Below are positions 34,101-44,071 of a stretch of 64,000 nucleotides of DNA, piece by piece. The notes beneath the pieces were generated by a model. That model was not told the origin of the DNA, did no database searches, and was given only the letters and a program-made list of their open reading frames with translations. The DNA is taken from positions 1,426,001 to 1,490,000 of the forward strand of contig AP026164.1 in assembly GCA_030295235.1 (NCBI GenBank). The letters run 5' to 3'. The position numbers were made by a program, and so were the translations under genes. How positions within the stretch are numbered: the first letter of the stretch is position 1; each line of letters opens with the position of its first letter. Origin of the DNA: Fistulifera solaris (taxonomy: Eukaryota > Bacillariophyta > Bacillariophyceae > Naviculales > Stauroneidaceae).

Positions 34101-36622
34101 ATCGAGCGCCTCAAGCAATTTTCTCGGGTTGCCAATGCCAGGCCTGAAAGATCTCGATAATTATTCACTGAGCAACGCAGCACTTGTATTTGAGACAAGT
34201 CTAGTTTCCAATATTGTTCGACTCGCTCGCTATCAATTGGGTTCGATGCCTCTATTATAGTTGTAAATTTGAGCCGACCAAGATCAATAACGACCATTAG
34301 ACAGCCATCAGCGGAACTTTCTGGGAACAGGATGCTTGGTCCCGCCAAATCAAGATCCACCGAAAAAATTTGCTCCTTGTGGATCATCGCTAAATAAAGA
34401 CGTTTCTGCTTCTCGTTTTTCCATTTTCTCAATCGCACTAGTGTATGATGATAGTCATCTTTGAAATCAACGTTTGCTGTATGAAAGATTCTCGTTAGAG
34501 CTTCAAGAGGTTTCGTGACGTAAACAATCTCCAGGGGATGCACCCGCACCACAACCGAAGTTTTGGAGGTGAAAATCATTGATTGTTCTTTTGAAAAAGC
34601 TCTCTGTATTCGGACTGCAACAGTCTCCTTGAAAAATTTGCCTATTATTTCAAAGCCGCGCCCCTCCTCGACATCGTTAAAGTTTGTCCTTGAGCTCAGA
34701 AGATAAGGGAGGGGCTTTCTTTGGTCGGGAGAAGGGATGACCATGAAATCTTTAACTATAAGATCGCCCACGATGTTACTCATGCTCCATGATCCATCGC
34801 GAAAAACCTCTAGCTCTTGTAACAATGCGAAAGAAAGACGTACCACCGGCTGACGTTTCCTGCATCTATGCCTGTGGTCATCAATACGGAGACCAAACTC
34901 CGCGCATTTCATTGATGTCGTACAGACTGGCTTAAACTCCCCGCTGGCGCTTGACGGAATACGTTTTGATGAATCTTCACGGTCAAGGAATTCGGCCATT
35001 TCGATGAAGGCGCTTTTTCTGTGTTGAAATGAAAGCATGTCATCCGCCAGTGAAGAAGTCTTGAAATTCCGCTCAAACTTCGACATATCTCCTGATCTTT
35101 TGAACACTTTGTCGCTGGTCCCTCGTAGAGCCTCGTATGTATGGATGCGGAAAGCCACGATTTCGGCAACAGTGAGTTCATCTTCAAGTCTCGTGAGTTC
35201 AAAATGACAGCCCAGCTGGACTTCATCATTCTCTCCAAGAAACATATTCTGATAGAAAGTTCGGTACATTTTTCGTTTCCTTAGAATCTGAGCAACTCCA
35301 AGCCATCCACGTCGCCGTTTTCGCATGATAACAGATGTTCGATGGTCCTTGCCTTGCGATTCAAACGCGATTACAACCTGCAACGCGTAACGCCACCATT
35401 GCCGAGGGCTCATTAACGGCGACTGAGTTGGTCTCAGTTCAGTGAGTTTTGCCAAAGTCTTTTCAATTGATAAACTCTGGATGAAATTATTCCAAACTGC
35501 AAGAGACTTTCTCAAGTATCCAAGATCTTCTAAGAGGCTTTGTGAAAGTATGATTTGAAACGTTGGAAAGTAAACGTCAATGGTTGAGCAGCGTGGCAGA
35601 GCACCGTCTGCAGCCGATTCAGAAGTAGCTTTAGACATAGTTGTTTCTGAAGACAAAGCGATCTGAATCGAGGGTGAAAAAGGGTCGAGAAGGTACGTGT
35701 GTCGGGACTGAAAAGTGCTGTTTTCCGACTCAGACATGAATGACGCAGGTAGTGCTCCTTCCTCTAGTAGCCGGAATGCTTCACGATAAAATAAATCTGG
35801 ACTTGCCATAATGCCGCGAACAGTGCGGGTTTTCAAATCCGAAGCTAGTATGCAGCTGCTATCCCAGTATGCAGCCAAATCCTTGAATGCCACAACTTGA
35901 TCACGTGTCGAGCTTGGCGGGTCTTTGCTCGCGGAATGAACCATGAACTCACGCAGTAAAACACCGACTGAAAAAGAAGGACGATAACGAATCGGAGGGT
36001 TGTTCGAACCCAGATACCTTGCAAAACCGAGACAATCCCCCGGATCTTCGTATCGGACATGAACGTTTCGCACGGTAACGACTAAATTGGATATGATTTC
36101 CGCCACTCGTTCGTGGATCCATACAGCCAGAAAAGACCCTTTTGCTGCTGGTAATGATGCTGAAGCAGCCCGTTTCAGCAAATGCTTGTTGAGAGCAGCT
36201 TGCACCGCTTCCTCTAGTTTTCTTTGTTTCTCTTCTGGGGACGCATCCTCCACCACCTCGGATTCCCTTTCGTCCGAATCATCAGTCCTGGCTTCCCCTC
36301 TTGGCGTCACGAGGATTTGAATGTCGGAAAAAACCACCGTGCACGGAAGATCGTCGTTTAGAGACGATTCGCTCGTCCGCCATCGTAATCTGGACCGTAG
36401 AAATTTCCAGGGTATCCGAATCTCCATGTTCCCAATTCTTCCGTAGCATACATGAATTGGACAGTTAGTGACCCAATGATCTAAAGCATCTCGACGCAAG
36501 GCCAAGTCACTTAATACCAGCTCTCCATTCCATGCGGACAAACGTATTCTATCTTTGTCGAATCCATCAATCAAGTGGCCAAAATGTGTTGTTAAGACGT
36601 CCGTCAGGTACCGTTCAAACAT
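22190..36622 (-). CDS. VPS13: VPS13-family bridge-like lipid transfer protein with PDZ-like module (nine frame breaks)
   Basis: Very large (about 4,700 residues) bulk lipid-transfer protein of membrane contact sites. The N-terminus (MFERYLTDVLTTHFGHLIDGFDKDRIRLSAW) is a chorein domain. The repeating beta-groove follows, then an adaptor-binding-type segment. Near 23890-23930 is the DNMISNAPFPVAVSP stretch typical of VPS13, and the C-terminus has LARGLGDGVKDLILEPVKGF and a PH-like end (LLVSVKRLLVIG). Introns: 29734-29802, 28647-28714, 25728-25790, 25037-25104 and 24325-24382, all GT-AG and frame-restoring. A PDZ-like domain (ERLGLGLRNEGG...RVGDVIQGINGKP) lies at about 27980-28215. Single-base breaks near 33755, 31545, 29910, 29585, 29430, 26710, 26225 and 25935 (each needs one more base) and near 23840 (one base too many) lie in or beside short homopolymers, with the protein continuing at once. 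I take them as sequence indels. Confidence 0.9.
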
Positions 36623-37162
36623 TGCTCGTTCTTCGTATTATAAATGAACGTTTCAATTCCTGCGCAAGTTATGAATGTTCATATTTAAAATTATTTCATT
36701 ATCTGGTAAGTTATGGGGTACCCAATGACATCAACACTCCGAAATCGCATTCATCGCCGCGACCGCAGCAAAACCACACGGCGGAGAATTTGAAGGAGTG
36801 ATGTGCAACAGCGGTACCGGGTACTGTAAAGATGAGAACGGGTGTGACTATAGTGAAGTGTTATGTAAAATACGTCGTTCCACACGTTGACCTATGAAAT
36901 AAATCGCACTACTACATAAATTACTTACCTCAAATACTGGACTCTTGCGTCTCGACGTCGTCTCGACCACCACCCATCAAGGAGCCCATCAAGGAGCCCA
37001 TCAAGGAGCCCATCAAGGATACCACGTTTTTAACGCTTGCTCAGACGTCAATGACATGTCTCTGTTTCTCACCTTCTATTTAAAATACAACAGCCAGGCT
37101 TTGAACCAACCTAGAACAAAGCAACAAGAAAGGCGCTATTTATTGAAAAGCTCGGGCCAGAG
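36623..37162. other. Divergent VPS13/TRM5 intergenic region with 12-bp tandem repeat
   Basis: A tandem array of CATCAAGGAGCC, about four units, lies at 36966-37020. Scattered GGTAC motifs occur near 36716 and 36812. No gene seen. This is the shared upstream region of VPS13 and TRM5. Confidence 0.6.
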
Positions 37163-38752
37163 ATGCCAGCCCGCAAGATATTCGACTTACGAAATAAAGG
37201 GTGGATCTGCTTTGTTCTGTTGCTTTTCGAAATGCTCGGGCTTCAGTTCCGAATAGCTCGATGCACCCAGGCATCTGCCTTTCATATTCGCCCAAATCAT
37301 CCATCTATTACCCACGTAATGCCCTCTTATTCACTGCACTACCTTGCCACAAGGTTTGCCACACGCTCGTACACAATTTCTGCCCCAAATAAATCTCACG
37401 ACGAACAAACTTTGAAGGACGACGAGTTATTAGATTGGCGAAACCACCCTGCTTTGAATATTTCAATTCAATTTCCGACTTGGATAATACCGGTCGACGG
37501 AAAAGGAATACAGAAACTCTTAAGCGAACCACTACTACAACCTTACTTGGCAACTCGCCTCAATGTCTTGGAACACACGCATCAACGATTGAAAGTCGTT
37601 CAAGACTACTACACAGACGGCCAAAATCGAAATACGACTCATAAAGTTGTTCTTTTGCATCCAGATACCCCTTCTCGAGAGCACCTTCCTCTGGAAATGC
37701 AGCAAATGATGCGCGATTACAAAGTCGACTATCCCGGTCCCTTGGTTCCTGTTTCATTTAACTACAAACAGTTTACTGCGTCGTATGTCTTATCGAAGCT
37801 TCTACCACCGGAAGCGCACCCTCCACCAACATCCTTCGAAACCATCGGACATGTGGCACATTTGAATTTGCGGGAAAATCACCTCCCCTACAAACGTCTG
37901 ATTGGAGAAGTCTTGTTGGAAACGCTGCCTACGATTGAAACAGTCATACACAAAGTGGGAGAAGTCACGGGACCGTTTCGAACCTACGATTTTTCGGTAT
38001 TGGCGGGTCGCCCGGACACGGCCGTTAAAGTGACCGAAAGTGGGATTCAAATACATTTTGACGTGGCAGAAGTATATTGGTCGGCACGCTTATCAGAGGA
38101 ACGACAACGCATTTTGAAATATGAAGTTAAGCCAGGAGACTTTATAGCTGACGCGTTTTGTGGAGTGGGAGCTATTTGTCTTATGGCTGCTGCTCAGCTC
38201 AATTGCACAATCTCGGCCAATGACTGGAACCCGAAAGCAATGGAGTACCTGAAGGCGAACACTGTGTTGAACGGAGTGGAGGAAAACTTTAAGAAGCTGT
38301 CCTGCACTGATGCTTACGACTTTCTAATGGACCTGGGTCTCGCGGATGATAAGAAAGAGACCAGGCTTCCCGATCATGTTTTGCTCAACTTTCCATTGGA
38401 AGCTCCGCGATTTTTGGGAGCACTTCGTTGGTGGCCAGTCAAAAGTCCATCGAATTTCAAACGCAACGATAAGGTTGAAACGCACCGCAGTCCACGTGTG
38501 CACGTGTATACGTTTGCCCGTGCGGACCCCGAGACCAATCGGAGCGCCGAGGACGTAGCAGTAGATTTGATTGCTTCCAATCTGCTTCCCTTGGGAGATT
38601 CGACTCATCGCAAAGATGAACTTGACAATGATTATGGGTGTAAGGTCAATGTTCATGACGTAAGAGATGTAGCGCCTGGAAAGGTTGTCATGTGCGTCAG
38701 TTTCACCGCGACACCGAGACTGTTAAGGTGTATGCAAGGGGATTTTTCCTAG
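37163..38752 (+). CDS. TRM5: tRNA (guanine-N1)-methyltransferase TRM5
   Basis: Class I AdoMet methyltransferase making m1G37 next to the anticodon, which prevents frameshifting. Length is 529 residues with no intron. The D2-type recognition/linker part has VAHLNLRENHLPYKRLIGEVLL. The catalytic fold has DAFCGVGAICLMAA (AdoMet loop), ANDWNPKAMEYLKAN and the NFPLEAPRFL motif corresponding to the family's N-[LF]-P. The first Met opens a hydrophobic segment (WICFVLLLFEMLGL) followed by QASAFHIRP, which looks like a diatom plastid signal with F at the cleavage site. An internal Met at residue 53 (MPSYSLHYLATRFATRSY) would instead give a mitochondrial-type presequence. Targeting therefore depends on which ATG is used. 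Divergent from VPS13. Confidence 0.92.
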   Translation: MPARKIFDLRNKGWICFVLLLFEMLGLQFRIARCTQASAFHIRPNHPSITHVMPSYSLHYLATRFATRSYTISAPNKSHDEQTLKDDELLDWRNHPALNISIQFPTWIIPVDGKGIQKLLSEPLLQPYLATRLNVLEHTHQRLKVVQDYYTDGQNRNTTHKVVLLHPDTPSREHLPLEMQQMMRDYKVDYPGPLVPVSFNYKQFTASYVLSKLLPPEAHPPPTSFETIGHVAHLNLRENHLPYKRLIGEVLLETLPTIETVIHKVGEVTGPFRTYDFSVLAGRPDTAVKVTESGIQIHFDVAEVYWSARLSEERQRILKYEVKPGDFIADAFCGVGAICLMAAAQLNCTISANDWNPKAMEYLKANTVLNGVEENFKKLSCTDAYDFLMDLGLADDKKETRLPDHVLLNFPLEAPRFLGALRWWPVKSPSNFKRNDKVETHRSPRVHVYTFARADPETNRSAEDVAVDLIASNLLPLGDSTHRKDELDNDYGCKVNVHDVRDVAPGKVVMCVSFTATPRLLRCMQGDFS

Positions 38753-39378
38753 AGGAATACCAGCTATGAAAATCGTCGGCGATCGTTACATTCTTGGTAA
38801 AATTGGAAGATAAATAGGTCTATTTTTGCAAAGAAGCAGACAGGTAGACGGGAATCAAACCACCAACGGCATATTACCAACAAGCTCCGATATGATGAAT
38901 CTCGGTGGATTAATTTCCATAATAATGAATCAAAAAACAAACGAGTACCCATTGGCAGACAAATCATGAGATCCATCATTAAAGATTTTGTTCGGCGATC
39001 GACGGAACTGGACTCTGAAAGGCGTGAATATTTTCGTGGTCAAATAACTACCTGGTCGCTCTAAAAGTTTCTTGAGCATTATTTGTCGTCAATATTGACT
39101 AGCTTCCCACGGGGCCGACGCAATTTTTCACGTAGACCTTAAATTGTTGCAAAAGTACTGTGTTTCTGGTATTTGAAACAGCATTACACCCCGGAGTAAA
39201 CAGAATAGTGTTCGAGAATAAAACAAGTTGAACATAACTCTAGTTGGAATGACAGTCATTTTACAGAAATCCTGGAGCGTTGTTTGTTGTTTTTGATGAT
39301 ACAGAAATCCTTTCCAGAAATTGTGGATACGGTGTTTTGGTTTGTGGAGAAATTCTGCGTACGATCCCGAATTTCTAA

Positions 39379-39855
39379 GGCTACTACGCTACTACCAAAC
39401 TTCCATTTTGATTCTGCTCAATTAGCTGGCGCTTTTTTGTTTCATTCAGAAAGCAGTAGCGTTCAGCAGCATTTGCAATAGACGCGGCGACTCATGATGC
39501 CGAAAGTCCTTGCGGATCTCTGTTTTTCTGTATTTACTATATACCTCAAGTGTTGACTGTTTTTCGCCACGACTGCATTTCAGTCATGAGTCACTTTCCT
39601 TCCGAACAACGCTACTAGGCTACTACGCTCCTACCAAACTTTCATTTTGATTCTGCTCAATTAGCGGGCGCTTTTTTGTTTCATTCAGAAAGCAGTAGCG
39701 TTCAGCAGCATTGCAATAGACGCGGCGACTCATGATGCCGAAAGTCCTTGCGGATCTCTGTTTTTCTGTATTTACTATATACCTCAAGTGTTGACTGTTT
39801 TTCGCCACGACTGCATTTCAGTCATGAGTCACTTTCCTTCCGAACAACGCTACTA
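39379..39855 (+). repeat. 239-bp tandem duplication
   Basis: Unit 1 (39379-39617) and unit 2 (39618-39855) are nearly identical, with a handful of substitutions and a one-base length difference. Each ends ...CCGAACAACGCTACTAG and contains one GACTG-CATTT-CAGTC hairpin (39571-39585 and 39809-39823). Non-coding; the copies must be young. Confidence 0.9.
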
Positions 39856-40241
39856 GTGCCTCATAGCAGAGCGTATCCAAAACACAAACAAGTCTATCCA
39901 ACTGTATAATGTTATTGTAGAAACGGAGTACCGGTGCGGATACGATGGATACACCATTACTATTAAGTTATTCCGCAGGAGCGAGTAAAATAGCTCCGTT
40001 AAGGATAAAATTATCGTGACTTTTCATCGTGCTCTTTTGCATCTCGCATTCAAAAAATGGAGGTGAATTTTTACAACGACGAAAGCTGGTCTACACATGG
40101 CGACCACATTCAAATTACTACTCCGTACTAGAAATGCTGTATCCAGGTGGATACATTTTGTGTCGTACTGGTATGCTTGGATACACGTTTACTACTGTTG
40201 TATCCAATGTATTCCTGGGGATACGCTCTGCTGTGAGGCAC
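39856..40241. mobile_element. MITE, 386 bp, TA target site
   Basis: Begins GTGCCTCATAGCAG...GCGTATCC and ends with the reverse complement over 23 bp, with a single mismatch (TIRs 39856-39878 and 40219-40241). It is bounded on both sides by TA (39854-39855, 40242-40243), consistent with a Tc1/mariner-type target duplication. Internal sequence is AT-rich with several GGATAC/GTATCC motifs and no transposase. It sits exactly at the end of the 239-bp tandem duplication. A plain non-autonomous DNA transposon; the superfamily is inferred only from the TA. Confidence 0.8.
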
Positions 40242-40244
40242 TAG

Positions 40245-40645
40245 AATCGGTGCTTTTAATCATACAGAAATTCTGATTGATTTCCAGAACATCCGGATAA
40301 GGTGGTTTTGGTTGAGACAGAACTCCTGTGTTAGGTCCAGATATTTTGCAGACGATGTTTTTGGTCATACAGAAATCCTGCGTTGATTCCAGAAAATCTG
40401 GAAAAGGTGTTCATAAACATACAGAAATGCTGTATATGTATGAAAAATTCTGGAAACGCGATGTTTTGGTTTTGGATCATTCTCCAGACATTCTGGATAC
40501 GGTGGTTTTGATCATAAGGACAATAATATGTTGTGTAACCTTACGTCCCACAACTTCTGGAGACGGTGTAATTCATGACGCAGAAATTCTCTTTCATATA
40601 GAATTTCTGCGGACGTTCCAGAAATTCTGGATATGGTACGATAAT
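40245..40645. repeat. Array of degenerate CAGAAATTCTG palindromes
   Basis: At least ten variants of ACAGAAATTCTG / CCAGAAATTCTGGATA are spaced roughly 30-45 bp. They are joined by recurring ...ACGGTGGTTTTGGTCATA linkers. The same family is found at 39258-39360, at 20758-21095 and as single copies near 3776 and 3913. No coding content. Confidence 0.75.
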
Positions 40646-40984
40646 GCGAAAAAGATTCCATAGAAAAAGATCGACAAATAAGGATGAGTCGCCATCTTTC
40701 TCTTGGCTTTAATGTTGGTAAGACATTCGTTTACGGCGGTCACGTTTTCTATGTTTTCGCTAAGATGACCCCTTTCGTCTCTATTATTTAGTTATAGCCC
40801 TTACAACACATTGGTACGTAGACATTCGCGACATTGCATCTGTTGTCTTTGGTGTTCCAATTCAATTTCAGCTCTTACTTATGGTCTCTATGAAGGTATG
40901 CCCTTACTTATGGTCTCTATGAAGGTATGTGGAGAAAAGTTTCGATGAAATTTGTCCCTGTCGGACCAGAGAAATGATGAGGGT

Positions 40985-41095
40985 GAAGGTCGAACGTCGA
41001 ACGTCGAACGTAAAATTCGATGAAATCCGGGTGCTACCTACATCTATAAATTCCTACGAGGTACTGGTACCAGTACCAGTACCAGTACCAGGTAT
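40985..41095 (+). repeat. Short simple repeats upstream of the SNARE gene
   Basis: GTCGAAC occurs three to four times in tandem (about 40988-41010), then CCAGTA repeats in a row (about 41060-41092) ending in TACCAGGTA. They lie 150-250 bp upstream of the start at 41242 and may be part of its promoter region. Confidence 0.7.
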
Positions 41096-41241
41096 TTCGG
41101 AACGAGGTAAAAGACTTACACGGATTTCGTTGCACTCCAACAAAGATTACATTAAAGCAAACATCTTGACAATCGTTCTACGTTGTTTCCAAGAAGAACT
41201 ACGAAAACACTATCTTAGGGGAACAAAGATCGCTCACAAGC

Positions 41242-42606
41242 ATGGCACATGAGTCTGACTGCGACAGCGAATACTCGCTCTCCGCGGCACTGGAAAACAT
41301 GAACATTGACAGTGACTTTAACGTTTGGACGTCTTTTCGCGGATCGATGGGGCATGAAGTTTTACTATCCGGTGATATTCTTGAAGACAACAATTTAGAG
41401 GAAAATGCTGACATCGCAACTGCTCCTCCCGCCGACGAAGTAAATCCCAACCAGAAACTAGAACAGCAAGATAAGATCTGGTCAGCGAGATGGAGGCGCG
41501 ACGAAATCTACAGTCTTTTTTACATACCGTCAGACACCGAGAAAGACGAATTAAGAGATCTAGAAAAATCTTTTGAAAGTACGAAACGCTTCAATCTACT
41601 TGACACATTAGTATCCATGACCACGGCACAACCAGAAGACGCCCAAGTGTTGTCCCGACTTTTACACCCATCCGAACCTCCATACAGCATTCTACTAAAA
41701 CGAGGACCCTGCATGTGGGAGCGGCAAAAACAAGAAAGAGCAGCTGAAGCAGAAGTGATCTTACTCACACAGGGCTTATTTGTGGCTCTAGTGGCAACGG
41801 AAAAGAAATCTGTCTCGAAACAACTAGCCAAGGCAATCGAATGGTCAAAGGTCAAATTCATTCAACCATCACCTAACGACGCCGAAAAATTATGGCAGAT
41901 TTTGCTAGAAGACGATATATGGACATTCACGTGCTCCTCTGCAAAGCAGCAACAATACTGGCTGCGAGCCTTCGAACGGGTTCTGGTAGAGTATCGCATG
42001 CGAGCTCACGCTCCAGTCGAGCTTGGATGGCAATACAAATGCGTTCATAAGCCTGCATTTACTATGGCCGTGACGGATGAAATGGACATTGTTCGACCGA
42101 ACGAGAAACTACTTACAAAGCGCGATAGCTACAACGGCTACACACCTTTGCATTATGCTGTAAGGTGCAACAGACCCAATGCTGTTCGGGCGCTACTCAA
42201 GATTGGATCCGATCCTAACTATCCAGATTCAGATGGCGCTTCAAGTGTCGACCATGCAGTCAGAGATTCCGCTTCCGCAACCATAGTTGAATTGTTGCGA
42301 CAAAGCGGAGGGGTTTTTCACGACGTCAACCAGGGCGCGCTCTTCGGTCAAGTGGCATCGGTTACCGAGAAACGCGAAAAAGAAATCGCAGCTCAAAAGG
42401 AACGAGAAATTGAAGAGAAGCAGAAAGCAGACAAAGCGAAGGACAAAATGGCCGAAAATTTGCGTCTAGTACAAGAACGCGGGGAAAAAATAAACGAAAT
42501 AGGCGACAAGGCTTCTCACCTGAATGAAGAAGCCAGCAACTTTCGTTCCATGGCACAACAGCTTAAGGAAAAAACGAAACAACAGAGTAAATGGCTACCA
42601 TTCTAG
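41242..42606 (+). CDS. Ankyrin-repeat protein with C-terminal R-SNARE motif
   Basis: 454 residues, no intron. An acidic N-terminus is followed by a PH-like region (about 150-250: PPYSILLKRGPCMWERQ...WTFTCSSAKQQQYWLRAFERVL). Two ankyrin repeats follow (about 290-360: NGYTPLHYAVRCNRPNAVRALLKIGSDPN, then a second unit ending IVELLRQSGG). A charged coiled coil leads into a synaptobrevin-like helix at the very end (about 400-450). The zero-layer arginine is in VQERGEKINEIGDKA, and hydrophobic heptads continue to KWLPF. There is no membrane anchor, as in tomosyn-type SNAREs, so it may act as a soluble regulator of fusion or be tethered through the PH part. Convergent with Cpn20, with 53 bp between stops. 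Confidence 0.8.
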   Translation: MAHESDCDSEYSLSAALENMNIDSDFNVWTSFRGSMGHEVLLSGDILEDNNLEENADIATAPPADEVNPNQKLEQQDKIWSARWRRDEIYSLFYIPSDTEKDELRDLEKSFESTKRFNLLDTLVSMTTAQPEDAQVLSRLLHPSEPPYSILLKRGPCMWERQKQERAAEAEVILLTQGLFVALVATEKKSVSKQLAKAIEWSKVKFIQPSPNDAEKLWQILLEDDIWTFTCSSAKQQQYWLRAFERVLVEYRMRAHAPVELGWQYKCVHKPAFTMAVTDEMDIVRPNEKLLTKRDSYNGYTPLHYAVRCNRPNAVRALLKIGSDPNYPDSDGASSVDHAVRDSASATIVELLRQSGGVFHDVNQGALFGQVASVTEKREKEIAAQKEREIEEKQKADKAKDKMAENLRLVQERGEKINEIGDKASHLNEEASNFRSMAQQLKEKTKQQSKWLPF

Positions 42607-42659
42607 TATTCATAGACGTCACTAAAGTGGAACACTACAAGACTTGCCATTTCTACTTT

Positions 42660-43421
42660 CTAGTCTTTTTCTTTAAGGGTACAAAGAATATTGACCATCT
42701 TCACAACCGAATATGGCTTTCCCTCAATCATCACGTCATTTCCAGCGTAGTCCTTGAATTTGACGAAATCGCCAACTTTCACTGGACTGGGGGTGAATTC
42801 ACCTTTACTGGCCATCCTTCCTTCTCCTACTTTCACGACACGTCCCTCACACGGCACATCATCTTTCGTTACCTGTGAAGCAATCACAACACCCGACTTG
42901 GTTTGCATAGGATCACCGCCGAATTTTTCGTCAAGTTCAACCAATACATAATCTCGTACCGGAGTTACTGTTTCGAGTTTCATCGTTACACCCGAGTACG
43001 CGAGCAGAACATCATCATCGCGAATCATTTGACATTCTTCGCCCTTATACTGAACTGCTTTTCCGTCAAATTTTCCATACAATACCGACATTCCTGCTTC
43101 AATTGGATTGGTAATACGTACACCTGTGAAAGGGTGGAGCTTTCCTGGTCCAGCCTCTAGCACCAACCCTTCCGTGGGTTTCTCTTTCGATTGATCGGGA
43201 AGGAGAATACCCCCACTTGTGGCGGTCAAAGTGTCCTTTACTTTGACAAGGATGAAATTTCCCAGAGGAGTGATCGGTCCTCGAATATCTTTTCCATCCA
43301 AAGTGAATGTCGACGGAGGCGATGATTGCAAAATTGTTTGAGGCGATGAAGCAGGCGAAACCGAGATCCAAGCGTCAGCTACACCTAGTAGAAGTGTCAA
43401 AAAGAACACCGATAGCCTCAT
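42660..43421 (-). CDS. CPN20: Chloroplast co-chaperonin Cpn20 (double Cpn10)
   Basis: Plastid co-chaperonin that caps Cpn60 during folding of Rubisco and other stromal proteins. 253 residues, no intron. A signal peptide (LSVFFLTLLLGVADA) is followed by W in place of the usual F at the plastid cleavage site. Two GroES folds are in tandem. Unit 1 is about 50-150 (ITPLGNFILVKVKD, SGGILLPDQSKEKPTEGLVLEAG). Unit 2 is about 155-250 (VTPVRDYVLVELDE, SGVVIASQVTKDDVPCEGRVVKVG, VKVGDFVKFKDYAG). Both carry the mobile-loop region between the opening strand and the G-V/I-L/V-I-L/A motif. The start ATG sits directly before the signal peptide. Confidence 0.93.
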   Translation of the reverse strand: MRLSVFFLTLLLGVADAWISVSPASSPQTILQSSPPSTFTLDGKDIRGPITPLGNFILVKVKDTLTATSGGILLPDQSKEKPTEGLVLEAGPGKLHPFTGVRITNPIEAGMSVLYGKFDGKAVQYKGEECQMIRDDDVLLAYSGVTMKLETVTPVRDYVLVELDEKFGGDPMQTKSGVVIASQVTKDDVPCEGRVVKVGEGRMASKGEFTPSPVKVGDFVKFKDYAGNDVMIEGKPYSVVKMVNILCTLKEKD

Positions 43422-44071
43422 GGCGGATATGTAAACTGCGATTTGAATATTTAGCCTTTATGGACACAACGCTTGTCAAATTCGATGATGTCGATTGATC
43501 AAGAAGGTTTCGAATGATTGAAATGCCATCGATGGCGTTCGTCGCTTTTGTTGTTGTACTTGTACCAGGTAGTTTGCGTTTGATGTTTTTTTTGCGTTTT
43601 GATCTTGCGTCACACGCATTACCTGGTAGTAGCACGGACGGCTTTCGTCGCTCTGTCGCACCGACACGTGGAAGTAATAAGTACCGTACCGGACTAGAAG
43701 GACTGAACTGTGTACTCCTCTGTAAAGTCCCTATCTACAAAGTAGACATCTAGACGTCGCAACGTGAATTTTACGACCCAGAAAATGGCTGGTTTGAAAG
43801 TTGCGTCGGACTGGCCATACAACTCCGTAAATCTTCTACGGTTAGGCGCAAACTCAACCAACCACCAACGGACTGAAAACCAACCCAGAAAAAAAAGCAA
43901 CAGAAACGTAATACGGAGTAACAAACAACAGCAAAGAAAGCTTTGTTGATCAGGAGAGCACTCGCTGTTGCCTAGTATGCATTGATAACACTAAAAGCAA
44001 AACAGCATTTTTCCTTTACGGTTCGGAAGCAGTTATTGTGAGTAAACGTCACTAAAAAGTAATTCGCAAAA
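43422..44071. other. Divergent intergenic region
   Basis: Between Cpn20 (minus) and the CW protein (plus). It holds TACCAGGTAGT (about 43562) and, 57 bp on, its inverse TACCTGGTAGT (about 43620), forming an inverted pair. Open frames are short and without similarity. Confidence 0.5.

Larger units (their letters stand above)
38753..41241. other. Gene-free repeat cluster
   Basis: Nearly 2.5 kb without a convincing gene. In order it holds CAGAAATTCTG-family repeats (39258-39360), a 239-bp tandem duplication (39379-39855), a MITE (39856-40241) and more CAGAAATTCTG repeats (40245-40645). It ends with a 30-bp tandem duplication (about 40873-40927) and short simple repeats before the SNARE gene. 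The open frames seen here are short and unrelated to known proteins. Confidence 0.7.

Noticed and set aside
35985-36010. GTTCGAACC-like tRNA T-arm
   Set aside because: Lies inside conserved VPS13 coding sequence and has no acceptor or anticodon stem around it.
38753-41241. Old retroelement or virus-like remnant
   Set aside because: No reverse transcriptase, integrase or capsid-like reading frame and no long terminal repeats; the direct repeat is a plain tandem duplication.
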